A DNA stretch of 64,000 nt, taken from positions 1 to 64,000 of the forward strand of contig JADJLP010000001.1 in NCBI GenBank assembly GCA_016710065.1, written 5' to 3'. Positions within the stretch are counted from its first letter, which is position 1; each line of letters starts with the position of its first letter. The DNA comes from Candidatus Ideonella esbjergensis. Lineage in GTDB: Bacteria; Pseudomonadota; Gammaproteobacteria; Burkholderiales; Burkholderiaceae_C. A program made the translations under genes and the position numbers. Positions 16,738-25,524 of the stretch are shown piece by piece. Below the pieces are notes generated by a model. It was given only the letters and a program-made list of their open reading frames with translations, made no database searches and was not told the origin of the DNA.

Positions 16738-17930
16738 CGGAGATCGCGCAATGGGCCTTGCGGTTGGACCCTCTGGCCTGGCCGTTTGCACTCGCCGTTG
16801 CCTGGGCCGTGGGCGAGTTCGGGCACCGGTGGTCGGGCCTGCCGCGCATCAGCCTGTATGGCCTGGTTGGTTTTCTGCTGGGCCATGCGCAGCTGGGATT
16901 TCTTCCCGCGACCGACACTTCGGGCATCGCGCTGGTGGCTCATGTGGCATTCGGCTTGATCCTGTTCGAGCTTGGGTACCGCGTCAATCTGCATTGGCTG
17001 CGCGCCAATCCCTGGATCCCGGCAACATCTCTGATCGAAAGCGTGGCAACTTTCGGGGTTGTCTATTGGGTCGCGACCGCCTTCGACATGCCGACCTTGA
17101 GTGCCCTGTTGCTGGCCTCTCTGGCGATGTCCACCTCACCGGCCGCGCTGTTGCGGGTGATCAATGAGCAACGCAGCTCGGGCCAGGTGACCGAGCGGGC
17201 CCTGCACTTGACGGCGGGCAACTGCGTCATCTCGGTGTTTGTGTTCAAGGTCATCGTCGGCTTTTGGACCTACCAGGCTTCCGGCAGCGTTTGGGAATCC
17301 ATTTCAAACAGCCTGGTGGTTCTCACGGCATCAGCGGCATTGGGCGCGGGCTTCGGCATGCTGGTGCCCTATTTGTTGCTTCGACTCGGTTCCAAGGCCG
17401 CTGACGCGACGATCAGCTTTGCGATCAGCCTGGTGCTGCTGGTGTCCATCACCCACAGCATGAAGCTGTCGCCTGTACTTGCGGCGCTCACCTTTGGCGT
17501 CATGGCTCGCCATCGGCGCGTGACGCTGAACCCCGCCCAACGCAACTTCGGTGCTCTTGGTGATCTGTTGGCGGTGGTCTTGTTTGTCTTTGTCTCGGCC
17601 ACCATCGAGTGGCAACGGGCCTGGGCTGGTTTGGGCTTGGCGCTGGCACTGATCGCGGTCCGAAGCCTCGCCAAGTTGCTGTCCACAGGTCTCCTGGCGC
17701 ACCCCAGTGGCATCACCTGGCGCAAAGGCGTCCTGACTGGCCTGGTCATGACGCCCATCTCGGTGTTTGTGATCCTGCTGCTCGAGCAGACCCGTTTCTT
17801 GGGCATCGATCTGGTGGACCAGTTGGCACCACTGGCGGCGGCCACGCTGTTGCTGGAGTTGGTGGGGCCCGTGGTCACGCAGCGTGCGCTGAGGGCTGCA
17901 GGCGAACGCTCTGATGCGCAGAAAGGCTGA
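16734..17930 (+). CDS. Cation:proton antiporter (CPA2-type)
   Basis: 398 residues with about 11-12 hydrophobic segments. The ATG at 16734 overlaps the upstream stop. Features include GLILFELGYRVNLHWLR, LLLASLAMSTSPAALLRVINEQRSSGQVTERAL and LAALTFGVMARHRRVTLNP, the Na+(K+)/H+ exchanger domain layout without a C-terminal TrkA-N domain. It probably exchanges a monovalent cation for protons at the inner membrane. Together with the DUF3014 and YbdK genes it forms a three-gene run with gaps of -4 and 5 bases. Confidence 0.85.
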   Translation: MTEIAQWALRLDPLAWPFALAVAWAVGEFGHRWSGLPRISLYGLVGFLLGHAQLGFLPATDTSGIALVAHVAFGLILFELGYRVNLHWLRANPWIPATSLIESVATFGVVYWVATAFDMPTLSALLLASLAMSTSPAALLRVINEQRSSGQVTERALHLTAGNCVISVFVFKVIVGFWTYQASGSVWESISNSLVVLTASAALGAGFGMLVPYLLLRLGSKAADATISFAISLVLLVSITHSMKLSPVLAALTFGVMARHRRVTLNPAQRNFGALGDLLAVVLFVFVSATIEWQRAWAGLGLALALIAVRSLAKLLSTGLLAHPSGITWRKGVLTGLVMTPISVFVILLLEQTRFLGIDLVDQLAPLAAATLLLELVGPVVTQRALRAAGERSDAQKG

Positions 17931-17935
17931 GCGTC

Positions 17936-19054
17936 GTGCCACTTGAACCCTTCAAGGCCTCCGCGCCCCTCACACTGGGTGTCGAGCTGGAACTGCAGTT
18001 GGTCAGCTTGACCGACTTCGACCTGGTCAACGCCAGCCCCGACATGTTGGGCCTGCTGGGGCGCAAGCCATTTCCGGGCAATGTGGTGCCGGAGATCACC
18101 GAGAGCATGATCGAGATATCCACCGGCGTGCACACCCGACACGACGACCTGCTCGACCAGTTGCGGGATATCCGCCATGCCCTGTTGGCCGCAGGTGACC
18201 GGCTCAACGTCGGTGTGTGTGGCGGCGGCACGCACCCATTCCAGCAGTGGGCGGAGCGCAAGATCTACCCCAAGCCCAGGTTCATGGAGGTCTCCGCGCT
18301 GTACGGCTACTTGGCCAAGCAGTTCACCATCTTTGGTCAGCACGTGCATGTGGGTTGCGGCAGTGGTGACGACGCCTTGTTCCTGCTCCACGCCCTGAAC
18401 CGCTACGTTCCACACTTCATCGCCTTGTCGGCTTCATCGCCCTTTGTGCAAGGCAGCGACACCCTCTTCAACTCCGCCCGATTGAATTCGGTGTTCGCCT
18501 TCCCGCTGAGCGGGCGTGCCCCTTTCGTGCAACGATGGTCCGAGTTTTGTGGAGACTACTTTGCGCACATGGAGCGCACGGGCATCGTCACCAGCATGAA
18601 GGACTTCTATTGGGACATCCGACCCAAGCCGGAGTACGGCACCATTGAATTGCGGGTGTGCGATACGCCACTGACGGTTGAGCGCGCTGCAGCACTGGCA
18701 GGCTACCTGCAGGCGCTTTGCGCACATCTGCTGGAACGCCGCGTGGCGCCGCCAGCTGAAAGTGACTATCTGGTCTACACCTACAACAGATTTCAGGCCT
18801 GCCGCTTTGGCCTGGAGGGCACCATCGTTCACCCGGCAACCTACGACGCCCTTCCTCTGAGGGACGATATCTTGGCGACGCTGGAGCGCATCACGCCACA
18901 GGCACGGGATCTGGGCGGGTTGAGTGCCCTCGACGAACTGCGGCGAACGGTGCGCCTGGGCAACGACGCACGCTACTTGCGTGGCCAGTTCGACAAGACC
19001 GGGTGCCCAGAAGGTGTGGTCGAAGCGGCATTGCAGCGATTTCGACCGGCCTGA
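17936..19054 (+). CDS. YbdK-family carboxylate-amine ligase (glutamate-cysteine ligase 2)
   Basis: 372 residues from GTG 17936. LGVELELQLVSLTDFDLVNASPDML, VVPEITESMIEISTGVH and GGGTHPFQQW are YbdK signatures. IELRVCDTPLTVERAAALAGYLQAL is a later one. This glutamine-synthetase-like fold makes gamma-glutamyl-cysteine in vitro at low rate, with ATP. It starts five bases after the antiporter stop, so it is in the same operon. A thiol role would fit the EgtB gene nearby, but that link is only suggestive. Confidence 0.88.
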   Translation: MPLEPFKASAPLTLGVELELQLVSLTDFDLVNASPDMLGLLGRKPFPGNVVPEITESMIEISTGVHTRHDDLLDQLRDIRHALLAAGDRLNVGVCGGGTHPFQQWAERKIYPKPRFMEVSALYGYLAKQFTIFGQHVHVGCGSGDDALFLLHALNRYVPHFIALSASSPFVQGSDTLFNSARLNSVFAFPLSGRAPFVQRWSEFCGDYFAHMERTGIVTSMKDFYWDIRPKPEYGTIELRVCDTPLTVERAAALAGYLQALCAHLLERRVAPPAESDYLVYTYNRFQACRFGLEGTIVHPATYDALPLRDDILATLERITPQARDLGGLSALDELRRTVRLGNDARYLRGQFDKTGCPEGVVEAALQRFRPA

Positions 19055-19072
19055 GTCAAGGCCTGGGCTTGA

Positions 19073-19504
19073 TCAGTCGGCGCCTTCCATACCCAGCGGA
19101 TAGCAACCGGACATGCGGCCGTTGATCTGTACGAGCCTGATCAGATTGCCGCAGGTGTCGTCGAAGACCGCGGTGGTCACCAACCCCATGTCCAGGGGCT
19201 CGGCCTGGAACTCGACCCCCGATCGCTTCAGGCGCTCGACTTCAAGATCGATGTTGACCGAGGCGAAGGTGGCTGCGGGCAGCCCTGCCTGGTACAGAGC
19301 CTCCTGATACGCGCGGGCTGGCGGAAACTTCAAGGGCTCGAGGATCAGTTCCACGCCGTGCACCCCTTCGGGCGACGTCAGACTGAGCCACCGGAATGCA
19401 CCCCGCATCACATCCTGGCTCTTGGTGAACCCGAGCTTGGAAGCATAGAACTGCAATGCCTTTTCCTGGTCGGCGACCAACAGGCTGGTGGAGCGAATCT
19501 GCAT
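19073..19504 (-). CDS. VOC-family (glyoxalase-like) protein
   Basis: 143 residues. The start ATG at 19504 is chosen because family similarity begins at MQIRSTSLLVADQEKALQFY. The open frame extends far upstream through the OmpA gene and is not used. FYASKLGFTKSQDV, GVELILEPL and FDDTCGNLIRLVQI are typical of vicinal-oxygen-chelate proteins, with the terminal Asn-Leu-Ile strand. The metal ligands and substrate are not obvious. It is convergent with ybdK, and its start lies 43 bases downstream of the OmpA lipoprotein stop, so the two may be co-transcribed. Confidence 0.8.
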   Translation of the reverse strand: MQIRSTSLLVADQEKALQFYASKLGFTKSQDVMRGAFRWLSLTSPEGVHGVELILEPLKFPPARAYQEALYQAGLPAATFASVNIDLEVERLKRSGVEFQAEPLDMGLVTTAVFDDTCGNLIRLVQINGRMSGCYPLGMEGAD

Positions 19505-19547
19505 GGACGAAGACCGAGGCACATGGCCCAGGGCGTTTTGAGGATCT

Positions 19548-20156
19548 TCAGTGTCCAGTCTCTGTGACCACGATGTCCACCCGGCGATTGGCAGTGCGGC
19601 CTTGGGCTGTGTCATTGCTGGCGATAGGTTCGGTCTTGCCCTTGCCTTCAGCGACGAGCCGCGTCGCCGCGATACCGTGGCTCGCCAGGTAGTCGGTGAC
19701 CGCCTTGGCACGGGACTCCGAGAGTCGTTCATTGCGTTGAGCGCTGCCAATGTTGTCGGTGTGGCCGGAGACCGTGGCCGAGAGACTTGCCTGAGTTTGC
19801 AGGGCGTCGGCCAGGTGTTGAAGGAAAGACGTGAATTTGCTGCTGAGCTTTGTGCTGCCCGAGGCAAAGGCTGCATCACCGCCCGCACGCAGCATCAACT
19901 CGCCGTTTGGCGAATGGCTCAGTTCAATTCCGCTGCCGGGCAAAGCATCGGCAAGGGCTTGCTCAAGAACAGCCAAGGCCTTGGGCGCCTGCGGCGCTTG
20001 GACAGGAGCTGGCAGCGGTTTGGGGGCCATCGGCGCCATCACCTGCGGCGTCGATGGCGCCAGCGGCACGCTGCTCACCGGCGCCTCACTGGCACAGCCG
20101 GCCATGGCTGCCAAGGCGGTGGTGACACAAAGGATCTGTAAGTGGCGCGCGATCAT
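19548..20156 (-). CDS. OmpA-domain lipoprotein
   Basis: 202 residues from ATG at 20156. A signal peptide ends in the lipobox AAMAGC, giving a lipid-anchored N-terminal Cys. A Pro/Ala-rich linker (about residues 30-70) precedes the OmpA peptidoglycan-binding domain: TVSGHTDNIGSAQRNERLSESRAKAVTDYL, then RTANRRVDIVV. It probably tethers the outer membrane to peptidoglycan. A TACAAATTGAATTGT sequence lies 73 bases upstream (20229-20243) and resembles an OhrR/MarR operator. Confidence 0.88.
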   Translation of the reverse strand: MIARHLQILCVTTALAAMAGCASEAPVSSVPLAPSTPQVMAPMAPKPLPAPVQAPQAPKALAVLEQALADALPGSGIELSHSPNGELMLRAGGDAAFASGSTKLSSKFTSFLQHLADALQTQASLSATVSGHTDNIGSAQRNERLSESRAKAVTDYLASHGIAATRLVAEGKGKTEPIASNDTAQGRTANRRVDIVVTETGH

Positions 20157-20228
20157 GAAAAGCCTCCTGAATCGGTTTGATTCGACGCCCAGCCTGAGCC
20201 TCGATGAATGGACTCGAAAGTATATGTG

Positions 20229-20243
20229 TACAAATTGAATTGT
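20229..20243. promoter_or_regulatory. MarR/OhrR-like operator candidate upstream of the OmpA lipoprotein
   Basis: TACAAATTGAATTGT is close to known OhrR-type operators (TACAATTNAATTGTA). It lies in the leader of the leftward OmpA lipoprotein gene, between it and the CLC channel gene. A MarR-type regulator is encoded 2.3 kb away. Binding is inferred. Confidence 0.4.
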
Positions 20244-20289
20244 CTGGCTGACGTCTGTGCCGGTTTGCACGTGTACTGTGGCAAACCAC

Positions 20290-21636
20290 TCAACCAGTGC
20301 GGGCAGCGTCGCCTTCCTGTTCCTGTACCTTGGGCAGGCGTTGTAACTGAGCAAGGCACAGGCTGGCATACAAGGGGTTGCTGAGCCAGCGCGACACCAG
20401 GCTGGCACCCAGTGCACCGGCCATCAGGCTCAAGACCATGGCGTGCCCGTCCACCATTTCCATCACGATGATGAACGAGGTGAGGGGCGCCTGGGTGACG
20501 GCGGCCAGAAACGCAGCCATGCCCAGCGCAATGAGCGGCGCGGAGGTGGCGTCCAGGTGCATCAACAGCGCCACGTCGTTGCCCACCCCCGCCCCAATGG
20601 CCAGTGACGGGGCAAAAATGCCGCCAGGCACCCCTGACCAGACGGCCAGCCAGGTGGCGACCATGCGCAAGGTGACATAGAGCAGCGGCATGTCGGTATG
20701 GCCTTCGACCAGTCGGCGGGTGTAGTTGTAGCCACTGCCAAATGTGGCGCCGTCGCTGACCAGGCCCAGGATGGCTATCGCCACACCACAGCTCGCGGCG
20801 AAGCGAATCGGGTGCTGGCGGCGATAGACGCTGATCCTGTCCTTGCCCATCAGGCTGGATTGCAGCAGGCGCGAAAACAAGCCACCCAATAGCCCGCAAC
20901 CCAGCACCACCATCAGGCCGGGCACCAGAAATCGCACGCCCAGGCTGGGCACCTGGATCACGCCAAAGTAGGTGGCATTGCCGAAGATGGATACCGCCAT
21001 GAAGCCCGACAGCACGATGGCCGCAATGATCAAGCCGCTGTTGCGCTGCTCGAGCTTGCGTGAGAGCTCCTCGATGGCAAACATCACGCCGGCCAAAGGG
21101 GCATTGAATGCGGCTGCGATGCCTGCGGCTCCGCCGGCCACCAGCAGGGCGTGATCGTTGATGGCAGTTCGCACTGGCAACCAGCGTCCCGCGTGTTGCA
21201 TCACGCCAGCGGCAATCTGCACCGACGGTCCTTCACGTCCGATGGCCAGGCCACCCAGCAGGCCACCGGCCGTCAATACGATCTTGGCAAGGCTCAGCTT
21301 GAGTGAGACGAACATCGGGATCTGCGTTGATGGCGTAGCGGGCGATAGCGCCGCCATGACCTGGGGAATGCCCGAGCCTGCGGCGCCCGGCACCCACCGA
21401 ACCGTCACCCAGGCCAGGCCAGCAGTCCACAGCGGGGTCCATAACAGCGGAGCCAGCGGCTGCCAGTGGTGCAAGGCATGAAAGGCACTCAGCGCGTGTT
21501 CACTCAAGGCCGTGAATGCAACGACCGACAGGCCGGCGACGGCCGCGTAGACCAGAACCACCGCCCGGCTGGCCCACTGCCGCCAGTCTGCGAGGTCACT
21601 GCGCAGCTCGGTGACGAAGTCGGGTTGTTGAATCAT
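20290..21636 (-). CDS. CLC-type chloride channel/transporter
   Basis: 448 residues with the full CLC signature set. GAAGSGIPQV binds Cl-. GGLAIGREGPSVQ carries the gating Glu, as in Cl-/H+ exchangers. SGVPGGIFAPSLAIGA forms the third anion-binding loop. About 16-18 membrane helices are expected and there is no C-terminal CBS pair. The protein moves chloride, and perhaps protons, across the inner membrane. It is transcribed leftward and ends 133 bases before the OmpA lipoprotein start. The CBS absence matches short bacterial forms. Confidence 0.9.
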   Translation of the reverse strand: MIQQPDFVTELRSDLADWRQWASRAVVLVYAAVAGLSVVAFTALSEHALSAFHALHHWQPLAPLLWTPLWTAGLAWVTVRWVPGAAGSGIPQVMAALSPATPSTQIPMFVSLKLSLAKIVLTAGGLLGGLAIGREGPSVQIAAGVMQHAGRWLPVRTAINDHALLVAGGAAGIAAAFNAPLAGVMFAIEELSRKLEQRNSGLIIAAIVLSGFMAVSIFGNATYFGVIQVPSLGVRFLVPGLMVVLGCGLLGGLFSRLLQSSLMGKDRISVYRRQHPIRFAASCGVAIAILGLVSDGATFGSGYNYTRRLVEGHTDMPLLYVTLRMVATWLAVWSGVPGGIFAPSLAIGAGVGNDVALLMHLDATSAPLIALGMAAFLAAVTQAPLTSFIIVMEMVDGHAMVLSLMAGALGASLVSRWLSNPLYASLCLAQLQRLPKVQEQEGDAARTG

Positions 21637-21727
21637 GGTTGGGATGTGGCTGGGCAGCGGTGGCAGACCCGACTCTGCATGGCCTCCACCATTGCGTCAG
21701 GTCATGCTCGGAAACAACTAGCATTGG

Positions 21728-21737
21728 TACAAATGTA
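21728..21737. promoter_or_regulatory. TACAAATGTA motif upstream of the Pal-like gene
   Basis: TTGGTACAAATGTATAGTG around this site combines a CAAATGTA half-site with a TATAGT -10-like hexamer. It lies about 70 bases before the rightward Pal-like gene and between it and the divergent CLC gene. The same wording recurs at 15830 and, as a full palindrome, at 24173. Confidence 0.4.
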
Positions 21738-21806
21738 TAGTGTAAGCTGCCCGCCCAGCCGCTAGAAACGCGGCCCGCGTCTATCCCTTGAGTTTCAGGA
21801 ATACCT

Positions 21807-22355
21807 ATGAATCACTCTGTTCGTCTGTTCGTTGGATCGCTGGCCGTGTTCCTCGCTGCGTGTTCCAGCACGCCGGTGGCTCCACCCGTCGTGCCAGTCG
21901 CACCAGCGCCTGCACCGGCCCCCGCGCCCGTGAAGGCTGTGGTGCCCGCGCCGAAGCCGATGCCGGCACCGGTGGCTGCCCCGATGGTCACGCCACAGCA
22001 CCTGGATCCCAGCAGTCAGCTGAGCCGCGAGCACAGCATCTTCTTTGACTTCGAAGACGCGACGGTGCTGAAGAACTACGCCCCCGTGGTTGAGCGGCAC
22101 GGCCAATACCTGTCTACCCATCCCGCACTCAAGATCGTGATCCAGGGCAATGCCGATGAGCGCGGCGGATCCGAGTACAACCTCGCGCTGGGTCAGCGGC
22201 GGGCGGACGCCGTGAAAGGGGCCTTGAGGGTCTTTGGCGCCAAGGATGGGCAGATCGAGACCGTGAGCTTCGGCAAGGAAAAGCCGCTGGCCACCGGCCA
22301 CGATGAAGCGTCCTGGCAACAGAATCGGCGTGCTGACATCGTCTATTCGAAATGA
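21807..22355 (+). CDS. Pal-like OmpA-family lipoprotein
   Basis: 182 residues. The signal peptide ends in lipobox FLAAC and is followed by a Pro/Ala/Val-rich stretch (about residues 20-70). The OmpA domain has YLSTHPALKIVIQGNADERGGSEYNLALGQRRADAVKGAL and NRRADIVY, the Pal/MotB peptidoglycan-binding motif. The dedicated tol-pal genes are absent around it, so this is probably a paralogue, not the Pal of the Tol system. A good intrinsic terminator follows at 22426-22456. Confidence 0.87.
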   Translation: MNHSVRLFVGSLAVFLAACSSTPVAPPVVPVAPAPAPAPAPVKAVVPAPKPMPAPVAAPMVTPQHLDPSSQLSREHSIFFDFEDATVLKNYAPVVERHGQYLSTHPALKIVIQGNADERGGSEYNLALGQRRADAVKGALRVFGAKDGQIETVSFGKEKPLATGHDEASWQQNRRADIVYSK

Positions 22356-22425
22356 GTTTCTGAGGCGCTTGGCGGTACTCGAGCCACCGCCAGGCTTGTT
22401 CAGTGGTGAGCGGCGCAAGCCATTT

Positions 22426-22456
22426 GCGGGCCTTCCTTGGAGGCCCGCTTTTTTTT
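22426..22456 (+). terminator. Intrinsic terminator after the Pal-like gene
   Basis: GCGGGCCT (22426-22433) pairs with AGGCCCGC (22441-22448) across a 7-base loop, followed directly by eight T. It ends the Pal-like transcript just before the MarR gene. Confidence 0.9.
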
Positions 22457-22475
22457 GCGCCGATATGATGCCGTC

Positions 22476-22988
22476 ATGACCCGTCCCGTTCGCCCCAAGA
22501 ACCCCGCAGGGCCTGCCTTGCTCCCAACCGAACAACCTGAAGTGCGGGTGCTGCGCCAATTCAGGCAGATCTTCAATGCCGTCAAGACCCACTTCCGCCA
22601 GGTTGAGAAGAAGGTCGGTCTGGGTGGTGCGCAGGTCTGGGCTTTGGGGGCAATCCGCGACCAGCCATTGCTGGGCATCGGCGATCTGGCCAAGGCGCTC
22701 AACATCCACCAGTCAACTGCCAGCAACTTGGTCAAGGGCCTGATCGAGCGGGGTTATGTTGCGGCTGAAAAAGACGAGGTCGACAAGCGCGCCGTCAAGC
22801 TCAAGCTCTTGCCGGCCGGCGCCAAGGTGGTCAAGCGCAGTCCAGGTCCGTTCACAGGCGTTCTCCCCGAGGCGCTGGCCGCACTGGACAGCAAGACCCT
22901 CAGTCGACTGGAAAAAGACCTGGGCCGCCTGATCGCCGAACTGGATGCCGACGCAAGGGGCGCGGACATTCCCCTGGCCGAAATGTGA
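22476..22988 (+). CDS. MarR-family transcriptional regulator
   Basis: 170 residues from ATG 22476; an in-frame TTG at 22437 lies inside the terminator. The winged helix reads LGGAQVWALGAIRDQPLLGIGDLAKALNIHQSTASNLVKGLIERGYVAAEKDEVDKRAVKLKLL. The C-terminal helices are for dimerisation. No sensing Cys of OhrR type is visible in the usual N-terminal position. Palindromic CAAATGTA-type sites near neighbouring promoters are plausible targets. The effector is unknown. Confidence 0.88.
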   Translation: MTRPVRPKNPAGPALLPTEQPEVRVLRQFRQIFNAVKTHFRQVEKKVGLGGAQVWALGAIRDQPLLGIGDLAKALNIHQSTASNLVKGLIERGYVAAEKDEVDKRAVKLKLLPAGAKVVKRSPGPFTGVLPEALAALDSKTLSRLEKDLGRLIAELDADARGADIPLAEM

Positions 22989-23047
22989 ACCCTGAGCCAG
23001 CCTTGGCTTCTGGCAATGTGGGTGGCCAGGCAGGGTCGGTGCCTTGG

Positions 23048-23344
23048 TCAATCAGGGAATGGCTTGTCGCCGCTGGGTGGACGCCCAGTGCTGTCTCTGG
23101 CCGCGTCGCCGGTCGACCATGAGTCTGCGCCTGATGTTCCGCAGACTTTGAGTTGCAACTGAGCAAACAACGGCGATGGCAGATGGGTCGCCAGGAAACT
23201 CAACATGCCTTCGACGGCCAAGGCAGCCTGCTCCGGAGGGAGTTTGGCAGCCGTTCCAACGTACTCCACCACGTCGTCCGACGTGGTGGGCAATGCGTCT
23301 GCAGCCCTCTTCGGCCAAGAGGAATGGTTGGTGTCCGCCGTCAT
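23048..23344 (-). CDS. Hypothetical small acidic/helical protein
   Basis: 98 residues if started at the ATG at 23344; an in-frame ATG at 23368 is possible. The central part DDVVEYVGTAAKLPPEQAALAVEGMLSFLATHLPSPLFAQLQ looks like a genuine amphipathic helical domain, vaguely like DUF2267-type proteins. The tail is low-complexity and polar. It lies convergent to the MarR gene and 82 bases downstream of the DUF3106 gene in the same direction. The function is unknown. Confidence 0.45.
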   Translation of the reverse strand: MTADTNHSSWPKRAADALPTTSDDVVEYVGTAAKLPPEQAALAVEGMLSFLATHLPSPLFAQLQLKVCGTSGADSWSTGDAARDSTGRPPSGDKPFPD

Positions 23345-23426
23345 CCGGCCAACAATCGGCATCTGCAAGCGGTACCTTGAGCACGTGCCCGGGTACGTTC
23401 GCCGCCGTTCAGGTGCGGGTACATCC

Positions 23427-24023
23427 TCAATTTGTCGTCGTAGCGGTCGGTAGTTGGCTGAGCATCATGGTCGAGGCCCCCGCCGCCGCATGCGCCGTGA
23501 CGGGACCAACCATCGACAATTGAGTCCCGGGCATCTTGCGGGACGCGGCCGAGGTACGTGCCGACTGGTACTTGGCCCACTGCTCCTTGCGCTTTTCAGC
23601 AGGAACGCGTTTCGCGATCAGATATTGGAGTCTCGCCTCCGCACGTTCCTTGGTGCTCAGCTTTGCCCATTCGAGCATGCGCGTCTGGACGCGGGCCGTT
23701 TCGCCAGGACCAAACCGCTGTAATTGGCCTGCTACCCCAAGCCAACGCTGTCTGCCTGCATCATCGAGTGTGGGCCACAGTGCCTGGAGTGGGCGCAGTG
23801 CCTTGCGCTGGGCTTCGCTCAATCGAAGCCAGGTCTGAGCATCGTCCGCCACAGCGGTCACCGGCGAAAGCATGGCGATGGTGATCGGCACGACTTGGCC
23901 ACCTGGTTTCGGAGCGCGCATCTCAGCGAACAGGGAACTCGCCGCCCAAACTGCGAAGCATAGGGCCATGACGCAGAACGTAGCGCTCATACGCTGGCGG
24001 CCAAGTGTGATTGAGGATGGCAT
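23427..24023 (-). CDS. DUF3106 domain protein
   Basis: 198 residues with the start placed at ATG 24023; ATGs at 23990 and 24170 are alternatives. A hydrophobic segment (MSATFCVMALCFAVWAASSL) near the start suggests export or a membrane anchor. The domain reads DDAQTWLRLSEAQRKALRPLQALWPTLDDAGRQRWLGVAGQ, then LSTKERAEARLQYLIAKRVPAEKRKEQWAKYQ, the DUF3106 pattern common in betaproteobacteria. In other genomes such proteins sit near extracytoplasmic-function sigma genes; none is here. A perfect palindrome lies upstream at 24173-24190. Confidence 0.72.
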   Translation of the reverse strand: MPSSITLGRQRMSATFCVMALCFAVWAASSLFAEMRAPKPGGQVVPITIAMLSPVTAVADDAQTWLRLSEAQRKALRPLQALWPTLDDAGRQRWLGVAGQLQRFGPGETARVQTRMLEWAKLSTKERAEARLQYLIAKRVPAEKRKEQWAKYQSARTSAASRKMPGTQLSMVGPVTAHAAAGASTMMLSQLPTATTTN

Positions 24024-24172
24024 GGATCTGTGCCTTCTTCCAGGTTGGGTGGCCGAATGGAGCGGACTGATCCAGCAAAGGCCCTGAGTGCCGTGGGCAG
24101 GATCATGGCCCCAGCCCTTGCCTTCGGCGGTGTTCCGCAGCGCTGACACCGCTTCGCGATTGAGCTTCATTC

Positions 24173-24190
24173 TACATTTGCTCAAATGTA
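24173..24190. promoter_or_regulatory. Perfect palindrome TACATTTG-CT-CAAATGTA, operator candidate
   Basis: The two 8-base arms are perfectly complementary around CT. The site lies between the DUF3106 and nhaD genes, 150 bases above the chosen DUF3106 start. Its CAAATGTA half-site recurs at the Pal-like promoter (21730) and in diverged form at 15834. A MarR-type dimer is the natural candidate to bind it. Confidence 0.55.
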
Positions 24191-24237
24191 AATTCAACGC
24201 GCAGTCTTGACCCGACCAGTGGTTTGGTCGCTTGCTG

Positions 24238-25524
24238 TCAGCCCGTCATCATCTTGAATTGCACAAGATAAGTGCCGGCGCCCGCCAGATAGCCCAACAG
24301 TGCCAGAGCGCTGATGTTCTTGACGTACCAACCAAACTGGATGCGCTCCAGGCCCATGGCGGCCACGCCGGCGGCTGAGCCGATGATCAGGATGGAACCC
24401 CCGGTACCGGCGCAATAGGCCAGGAACTCCCACAGAAAATGGTCGGTCGGGTAGGTGGCCAGGCTGTACATGCCCATGGACGCGGCCACCAGTGGCACGT
24501 TGTCGACGATGGCGCTGGCGATGCCGATGATCAGCACGATCAGATCCTGGCGGCCCACCGTGGCATCGAGCCAGCCGGCAAGTGCCACCAACACGTGGGT
24601 GTGCTCCAGTGTGGCCACCGCCAGCAAGATGCCCACGAAGAACATGATCGAGGCCAGGTCAATGCGGCTGAGCGCATGGGTCAGGGTCAGATGCTGCCTG
24701 TCCTGCTCGTCCTTGTGGCGGTGCAGCAGGTCGCCCACCAGCCAGAGCAGCCCGAGGCCCAGCAGGATGCCCATGAAGGGTGGTAAGTGGGTGATGGTCT
24801 TGAAGGCGGGCACCGCTACCAGGATGGCCAGACCCAGGAAGAACATCAGATTGCGCTCGAAGGCGCTGCTATGGTGCGCCGCATCCGTTGTGCTTTGGCT
24901 TGGGGCTTCCACCACGCGGCCACGCAACAGGTAGGCAGTCACGCTCAGCGGCACCAGCATGCTCACCAGTGAAGGCAGCCACAGTGCCCGGATGATCCCC
25001 AGGCTGCTGACCTGGCCACCTATCCAGAGCATGGTGGTGGTGACATCGCCAATGGGTGACCAGGCGCCACCGGAGTTGGCGGCGATGACGATGATGCCCG
25101 CCAGGAACAGCCGGTCTTCGTGCTTGGCCAGCAGCTTGCGGAGCAGCGACACCATCACGATGGTGGTGGTGAGGTTGTCGAGGATGGCACTGAGCACAAA
25201 GGTCACACCGGCGATCAACCACATCAGGCTGGTCAGCTTGGTGGTCTTGATGCGCGAGGTGATGACCTCGAAACCATTGTGCGCGTCCACCACCTCGACG
25301 ATGGTCATCGCACCCATCAGGAAGAAGACGATCTGCGCCGTGGCCATCAACGATTCGCCAAGCTGCTCGCTCACGGCGTGGGCATCGCCCAGGCCCAGGG
25401 CATAGACGGTCCAAAGCAAGCCGGCGCCGATGAGCGCCGAGGCCGACTTGTTGACATGCAGGGGGTGCTCCATGGCAATGGCCAGGTAGCAGATCACGAA
25501 GATGACGACGAGGGTGGTGAGCAT
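24238..25524 (-). CDS. nhaD: NhaD-type sodium:proton antiporter
   Basis: 428 residues from the ATG at 25524 (MLTTLVVIFVICYLAIAMEH). An upstream in-frame ATG at 25566 gives a charged extension not typical of the family. Features: GAMTIVEVVDAHNGFEVI, SAILDNLTTTIVMVSLLRKLL, AGIIVIAANSGGAWSPIGDVTTTMLWIGGQ and SAIVDNVPLVAASMGMY. This is the ArsB/NhaD superfamily pattern with about 12 helices. It expels Na+ or Li+ in exchange for protons. It stands alone. Confidence 0.9.
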   Translation of the reverse strand: MLTTLVVIFVICYLAIAMEHPLHVNKSASALIGAGLLWTVYALGLGDAHAVSEQLGESLMATAQIVFFLMGAMTIVEVVDAHNGFEVITSRIKTTKLTSLMWLIAGVTFVLSAILDNLTTTIVMVSLLRKLLAKHEDRLFLAGIIVIAANSGGAWSPIGDVTTTMLWIGGQVSSLGIIRALWLPSLVSMLVPLSVTAYLLRGRVVEAPSQSTTDAAHHSSAFERNLMFFLGLAILVAVPAFKTITHLPPFMGILLGLGLLWLVGDLLHRHKDEQDRQHLTLTHALSRIDLASIMFFVGILLAVATLEHTHVLVALAGWLDATVGRQDLIVLIIGIASAIVDNVPLVAASMGMYSLATYPTDHFLWEFLAYCAGTGGSILIIGSAAGVAAMGLERIQFGWYVKNISALALLGYLAGAGTYLVQFKMMTG

